From Tessaracoccus defluvii (GTDB lineage Bacteria; Actinomycetota; Actinomycetes; Propionibacteriales; Propionibacteriaceae), in the NCBI RefSeq assembly GCF_014489575.1, contig NZ_CP060789.1, forward strand, positions 2,480,001-2,544,000: a stretch of 64,000 nt of DNA. Direction: 5' to 3'. The position numbers and the translations under genes were made by a program. Positions 59,593-64,000 of this stretch are shown one piece after another. Each line of letters opens with the position of its first letter. Position 1 is the first letter of the stretch. The notes under the pieces are model-generated. The model searched no databases, was not told the DNA's origin, and saw only the letters and a program-made list of their open reading frames with translations.

Positions 59593-61035
59593 TCACACCA
59601 GGGTGCCCCTGGGGAGGCGGTCGCCGTCGGACTCCGGTAGCGGGCTGTAGCCGGACACCGTCATCGCCCGCCACAGCACGACGGCGGGGACGGCGACCAC
59701 GAACATCGCCCAGTACGGCGCGATCTTGTCCTGCAGCGCCGGCAGCAGCGAGAAGGCGAGCACGCACACCAGCCACACCCGGTGCCAGCGGGCGGGCAGG
59801 CCAGCGAATGCGTACAGCGGCAGTAGCCAGGTCAGGTACCAGGGCTGCAGGGCGGGCGCCAGCACGCAGGCAGCGGTGAGCACCGCCAGCGTGAACCGCC
59901 AGGGTGCCCCGACCGAGTCGCCGCGGGGCCCGAACCGCACCCACAGCAGCACGACGGCGAGGGCGATGCACACCGTCGACACGGCGCCCACCAGGGCGTT
60001 GGCGACGGGGAATGAGAAGACCTCGTTGTAGCGCAGGAACGACGCGACCCAGGAGAACGGGGCGTTGCTGGTGGCCTCGATGGGGTTGCCCGCCGTCGGG
60101 TTCCGCCAGCCGAGGCCGCGGGACGCGGACGTGAGCAGGAACGTGGCGACGGTGACGGCGCCGGGAAGCACCGCGGTGACGGCGAGTCGCCCCCAGCCCT
60201 TCCAGGCCGGGTGCCGGGCCGCCCAGCCGAGGGCGACGACTCCCAGGCCGAACAGCGCGGCCGACTGCTTCAGGCCCATGGCGAGCCCGAGCAGCACGCC
60301 CGAGGTGACGAGCCCCCGCCAACCCGACCAGCCGAGGTCGAGCACCGCGAGCATCGCCGCCGCCCCGAGCGCCACCATCAGCGCGTCGTTGTGCACCCCG
60401 CCGATGAGCTGGATGAGCATGATGGGGTTCAGCACCCCCGCCCAGAGGGCGACGGCGGGGTCGACGCCGAAGTGGCGGGCCAGCCGGGGCAGCACGAACG
60501 CCAGAATGACGAGCGCGAGGACGCTGGGCAGCCGCAGCGCGACCAGCGTCCAGTACAGGTCGCCGCCGGTCAGCCGGGAGATGAGCCCGAACAGCTCCAG
60601 CGACAGCGCGGGATACACCGACGTCGTGTCGTACCAGTGGAGGCCGACGAGCAGCCCCGCCTGCCCGGCGGCGCCGAGCGCCGTCACGTAGGGGTCCAGC
60701 CCGTGGGCGACCTGCCAGCCGGTCGCCGCGTAGGCGTACGCGTCGCGGGAATGGAGCGGCAGGGTGAACAGCAGCGGCAGGCTCCACAGGGCCGCCGTCG
60801 TGAGGGGACGGCGCCAGCCCGGCCCGAGCTGCCACCACGCCAGCAGCAGCACCGCGTGACCGGGCAGAGTCACGAACGGCCGCCACCAGCTGGCGTGCCG
60901 TTCGAGCAGGCCGTGGGTGTCGGCGAGCTGGCCCGCGAGGATCAGCCCGACGGCGGCCAACCCCACCAGGACCCACCACCATCCGCGCGCCGATGTCGCG
61001 CCCTGCACACGCAGCCAGGACGACGGACGTGGCAC
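59593..61035 (-). CDS. MptB-like polyprenol-phosphate-mannose mannosyltransferase
   Basis: 480 residues with a dozen or so hydrophobic helices. The GT-C family signature LHSRDAYAYAATGWQVAHGL, DPY lies in the first large loop, followed by WYDTTSVYPALSLELFGLIS and NPIMLIQLIGGVHNDALMVA; the first loop holds the acidic residues thought to bind the lipid sugar donor. Such enzymes build lipomannan-like glycolipids in actinobacteria. The exact product here is unknown. Confidence 0.85.
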   Translation of the reverse strand: MPRPSSWLRVQGATSARGWWWVLVGLAAVGLILAGQLADTHGLLERHASWWRPFVTLPGHAVLLLAWWQLGPGWRRPLTTAALWSLPLLFTLPLHSRDAYAYAATGWQVAHGLDPYVTALGAAGQAGLLVGLHWYDTTSVYPALSLELFGLISRLTGGDLYWTLVALRLPSVLALVILAFVLPRLARHFGVDPAVALWAGVLNPIMLIQLIGGVHNDALMVALGAAAMLAVLDLGWSGWRGLVTSGVLLGLAMGLKQSAALFGLGVVALGWAARHPAWKGWGRLAVTAVLPGAVTVATFLLTSASRGLGWRNPTAGNPIEATSNAPFSWVASFLRYNEVFSFPVANALVGAVSTVCIALAVVLLWVRFGPRGDSVGAPWRFTLAVLTAACVLAPALQPWYLTWLLPLYAFAGLPARWHRVWLVCVLAFSLLPALQDKIAPYWAMFVVAVPAVVLWRAMTVSGYSPLPESDGDRLPRGTLV

Positions 61036-61137
61036 GGGGTTCTCCGTTCGGGAGGGGGCAGGCGACGCATCAGCCTACCTTCCCGCCCTGAGCGAAACGG
61101 TTTCTGCGAGCCTTGGGCGCCGGGTTACCCTGAAATC

Positions 61138-62495
61138 ATGAGTCGAGATCCGCACCACGTCGTCATCATCGGCTCCGGGTTCGGTGGGCTGTTCGCGGCC
61201 AAGGCCTTGCGCCGCGCGGACGTCAAGGTGACCCTGATCGCCAAGACGACGAGCCACCTGTTCCAGCCGCTGCTCTACCAGGTCGCCACCGGGGTGCTGT
61301 CCGAGGGCGAGATCGCCCCCGCCACCCGCGAGATCCTGCGCCGGCAGAGCAACGCCACCGTGCTGCTCGGCCTCGTCGAGGACATCGATCTGACGAACCG
61401 CGTCGTCAAGTGGCGGTTCCACAACGACTACCAGGAGACGCCCTACGACTCGCTCATCGTCGCGGCCGGCGCCGGGCAGTCCTACTTCGGAAACGACCGT
61501 TTCGCCACCTACGCCCCGGCATGAAGACGATCGACGACGCGCTCGAACTGCGGGCCCGCATCCTCAAGTCGTTCGAGATCGCCGAGTTCACCCGCGACGA
61601 GGAGGCCCGCCGCCGCGAGCTGACGTTCGTGGTCGTCGGCGCCGGTCCGACCGGCGTCGAGATGGCCGGGCAGATCCGCGAGCTGGCCAGCACCACGCTC
61701 CGCAAGGAGTTCCGCAACTACGACACGGCCTCGGCCCGCGTCGTCCTGATCGACGGCGCCGACCAGGTGCTGCCGCCCTTCGGACCGGAGCTCGGCGCCA
61801 GAACGAAGGCCACGCTGGAGAAGCTCGGCGTGGAGGTGCAGCTGGGCAGCATCGTCACCGATGTCGACGATGCCGGCCTCACCGTCCGCCACAAGGACGG
61901 CTCGGAGGAGCGTATCGAGGCGGCGTGCAAGGTGTGGGCCGCCGGCGTGCAGGGCAGTGAACTCGGCATCACATTGGCCGAGCAGAGCGGCGCGGCGCTG
62001 GACCGGGCCGGCCGGATCCAGGTGGAGCCGAACCTGACGCTCCCCACCCATCCGGAGGTGTTCGTCGTCGGCGACATGGCTGCAGTCGACGGTGTCCCCG
62101 GCGTCGCGCAGGGGGCGATCCAGGAGGCCCGGCATGCCGCGGCGACTATCCGCGCCCGTCTGGAGCAGCGGGGCGCACCCGGTGCGTTCCGCTACCGCGA
62201 CAAAGGGTCGATGGCGACGATCTCCAAGTACAAGGCGGTCGCCCTGATCGGGAAGCTGAAGCTCACCGGGTTCCTGGCGTGGACCGCCTGGCTGTTCCTC
62301 CATCTGCTCTACATCGCAGGCTTCAAGCAGCGGATCACGACGCTGGTCAGCTGGGCCCTGACGTTCATCTCCAACGGCCGCTCGCAGCGCGTGATGACCA
62401 ACCAGCAGATGGTCGGCAGGCTGGCGCTCGAACGCCTCGGCACCGGGGCCTCCGGCAAGCTGATGCGCGGCGGCGAGGTCGTTCCCGAGGAGTAG
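61138..62495 (+). CDS. ndh: Type II NADH dehydrogenase-like FAD oxidoreductase, frameshifted near 61518
   Basis: ATG 61138 opens an FAD-binding frame: VVIIGSGFGGLFAAKALRRA, then FQPLLYQVATGVLSEGEIAP, ending YFGNDRFATYAPA at a stop. The next frame continues GMKTIDDALELRARILKSFE, with the NADH-binding VVVGAGPTGVEMAGQIRELA and the late VFVVGDMAAVDGVPGVAQGA. One added G in CCCCGG (61514-61519) joins them, about 452 residues. NDH-2 feeds electrons from NADH to quinone without pumping. A sequencing deletion is likely. Confidence 0.92.
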
Positions 62496-62566
62496 CCGAC
62501 GCCGCCCGCACCTTGTACGGCACACTGGACAGCGACATCAGTTGCCGAACCAAGGGAGCACGGGCA

Positions 62567-63016
62567 ATGGAAGCGTTCCTCCGCGTCGTGCGCGACATCG
62601 CGCTCCTCCTCGCCCGGATCGTCGCAGGCGCCGCACTCGTCCTGCACGGCTGGACCCGCTGGCAGGTCACGGGACTCGAGGCGCAGGTCGAGATCATCGA
62701 GGCCGCCGGGCTCCCGAGCGCGCAGGCGCTGGCGCTGGCAACCGTCGTGTTCGAGATCGGCGGCGGGGTACTGCTCGTGTTCGGTCTGGGGACCCCGATC
62801 ATCGGGCTCGGCATGGTGGTGCTCAACATGACGATCGCACTGACCGTCCGCAGCGACGCTGGCTTCGCCCTGTCGGACGGCGGGTGGGAGTACAACGCCG
62901 CCCAGGCGGCGCTCGGCCTGGTCTTCTTGGCCTTCGGCTCGGGCCGCGCCGGACTCGACCACCTGTTCGTCCGCCCGTCCGGGGAGACCGACCAGTTGAT
63001 CGAGGCGCCGGCCTGA
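62567..63016 (+). CDS. DoxX family membrane protein
   Basis: 149 residues from ATG 62567, preceded by AAGGGAG. Four hydrophobic helices of the DoxX fold: LLARIVAGAALVLHGWTRWQ, ALALATVVFEIGGGVLLVFG, IIGLGMVVLNMTIALTV and AAQAALGLVFLAFGSG. DoxX proteins are linked to redox stress in actinobacteria. Downstream of ndh by 71 bases; co-transcription is possible. Confidence 0.85.
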   Translation: MEAFLRVVRDIALLLARIVAGAALVLHGWTRWQVTGLEAQVEIIEAAGLPSAQALALATVVFEIGGGVLLVFGLGTPIIGLGMVVLNMTIALTVRSDAGFALSDGGWEYNAAQAALGLVFLAFGSGRAGLDHLFVRPSGETDQLIEAPA

Positions 63017-63027
63017 CGTGGCCATCT

Positions 63028-63059
63028 TTCACAGGATTCACACAGCCAACCCATAGCCT
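63028..63059 (+). promoter_or_regulatory. Possible autoregulatory direct repeat before the response regulator
   Basis: TTCACA occurs at 63028-63033 and 63037-63042 (9-base period), followed by a -10-like TAGCCT at 63054-63059. Direct repeats of this kind are bound by OmpR/PhoP-type regulators such as the one encoded next. Weak support only. Confidence 0.35.
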
Positions 63060-63089
63060 GATCCCCGGCCGACGCGGAACAATGGGGGC

Positions 63090-63818
63090 ATGGCCACCAC
63101 CACCGACCCACTTCTGCGCCCCGACGGCACGCCCATCCGCGTCGTCGCCGTCGATGATGAACCCAGCCTGATCGAGTTGCTGTCGATGGCGATGCGGTAC
63201 GAGGGCTGGGACGTGCACACCGCGACCACCGGCACCGAGGCCGTCCGGGTCGCCCGCGAGGTGCGCCCCGACGCGCTCGTGCTCGACATGATGCTGCCCG
63301 ACTTCGACGGGCTCGAGGTGATGCGCCGGGTGCGGACCGAACAGCCCGACGTGCCGGTCATCTTCCTCACCGCGCGCGACGGTGTGGCCGACCGGATCGC
63401 CGGCCTGACCGCCGGAGGCGACGACTACGTCACCAAGCCCTTCTCGCTGGAGGAGGTCATCGCCCGTCTGCGGGGGCTGCTGCGGCGCTCCGGGGCCACG
63501 ACCGCGCGGCCCGACACACAGATCGTCGTCGGCGACCTGATCCTCGACGAGGACTCGCACGAGGTGACCCGCGCCGGGGAACCCATCAAGCTGACGGCCA
63601 CCGAGTTTGAGCTGCTCCGGTTCCTGATGCGCAACCCGAAGCGGGTCCTCAGCAAGGCCCAGATCCTCGACCGCGTGTGGAACTACGACTTCGGCGGCCA
63701 GGCAAACGTCGTCGAGCTGTACGTCTCCTACCTGCGCAAGAAGATCGACGCCGGCCGCGAACCGATGATCCACACCATGCGGGGCGTCGGCTACGTCCTG
63801 CGGCCGGCGGGGCAGTGA
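63090..63818 (+). CDS. OmpR-family response regulator
   Basis: 242 residues. Receiver domain: VVAVDDEPSLIELLSMAMRY, phospho-acceptor Asp in VLDMMLPDFDGLEV, Thr in PVIFLTARDG, Lys in DDYVTKPF. DNA-binding winged helix: LTATEFELLRFLMRNPKRVL, ILDRVWNYDFGGQANVVELY and HTMRGVGYVL. Stop overlaps the following kinase start by 4 bases (GTGA), the usual two-component arrangement. The stimulus is unknown. Confidence 0.95.
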   Translation: MATTTDPLLRPDGTPIRVVAVDDEPSLIELLSMAMRYEGWDVHTATTGTEAVRVAREVRPDALVLDMMLPDFDGLEVMRRVRTEQPDVPVIFLTARDGVADRIAGLTAGGDDYVTKPFSLEEVIARLRGLLRRSGATTARPDTQIVVGDLILDEDSHEVTRAGEPIKLTATEFELLRFLMRNPKRVLSKAQILDRVWNYDFGGQANVVELYVSYLRKKIDAGREPMIHTMRGVGYVLRPAGQ

Positions 63819-64000
63819 CCGGCAACCAGCGCGGCTCCCTCGCAGCCCAGCTCCGGCCGCGCCTGATCCTGACGGTCGCCGTCATGGCCGTCCTATTGGG
63901 CGTCGCGACGGTCTTCGCCGCCCGCACGATCCTCTACAACCAGCTCGACGGCGAACTCGACGCGGCGCAGGTGCGCCAGGGCCGGGGCATCGTCGGCGGC
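63815..64000 (+). CDS. Sensor histidine kinase, 3' part outside the window
   Basis: Only the first 62 residues are visible from GTG 63815 (MTGNQRGSLAAQLRPRLILT). One membrane helix (VAVMAVLLGVATVFAARTI) is followed by the start of an extracytoplasmic loop (LDGELDAAQVRQGRGIVGG), a common pattern in actinobacterial OmpR-partner kinases. No kinase motif is in view; the call rests on position and the membrane helix. Confidence 0.8.
   Translation, partial: MTGNQRGSLAAQLRPRLILTVAVMAVLLGVATVFAARTILYNQLDGELDAAQVRQGRGIVGG

Noticed and set aside
61075..61422. Minus-strand open frame opposite the start of ndh
   Set aside because: Covers the conserved FAD-binding motif of ndh on the other strand; a shadow.

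Overview
High-GC actinobacterial DNA. The dnaK-grpE-dnaJ-hspR operon, HAIR-type operators at dnaK and clpB, an EspC/WXG100-type toxin cassette, a MptB-like mannosyltransferase and an NrtR-type regulator all fit Actinomycetota. A member of the Propionibacteriaceae (Tessaracoccus-like) is my best guess, but that is inference. I saw no tRNA, rRNA, CRISPR array, insertion sequence or phage gene.

Layout. 1-5.7 kb: two tandem large ATP-binding LuxR regulators, the first cut by the window edge. 5.7-10.5 kb: a huge secreted repeat protein on the minus strand ending in LPSTG. 10.8-14.7 kb: a polymorphic-toxin cassette (YbaB-like, EspC-like, WXG100-like, GH-E nuclease, TPR protein, SUFU-type immunity protein). 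15-22.5 kb: housekeeping genes on the minus strand (flavin oxidoreductase, class II aldolase, TrmH methylase, YceI, LemA, pyrE, a sortase-like protein lacking its His and Cys, a spermidine-synthase-like enzyme). 22.5-28.7 kb: MATE exporter and TetR regulator, a PQQ-type sugar dehydrogenase lipoprotein, two truncated gene remnants, an alanine/glycine symporter. 28.8-35 kb: DUF1707 protein, clpB, tdh-kbl. 35-36.5 kb: a DUF559 nuclease gene bracketed by repeats. 36.4-39.5 kb: TPP riboswitch and thiM-thiE-thiD-tenA. 39.5-47.6 kb: MgtC-like protein, DUF2277, deacetylase lipoprotein, glycogen phosphorylase, then an NAD-linked module (NAD-kinase-like, SPFH, NrtR-like). 48-53.2 kb: ldh and the dnaK operon. 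53.2-64 kb: small unknown genes, threonine synthase, an ABC exporter, a mannosyltransferase, NDH-2, DoxX, and a two-component pair cut by the window end.

Two window-wide patterns stand out. First, a palindromic intergenic element of about 92 bp, with GTGCAC-type inverted ends and a hairpin core, occurs in 11 full copies plus about 9 solitary ends, always between genes. Second, at least seven genes, including the housekeeping genes clpB, ldh and ndh, carry single-base frame breaks. Every break is repaired by adding one C or G to a short run, so most are probably sequencing deletions rather than decay. Genes affected are listed as CDS over their full span with the break position given.
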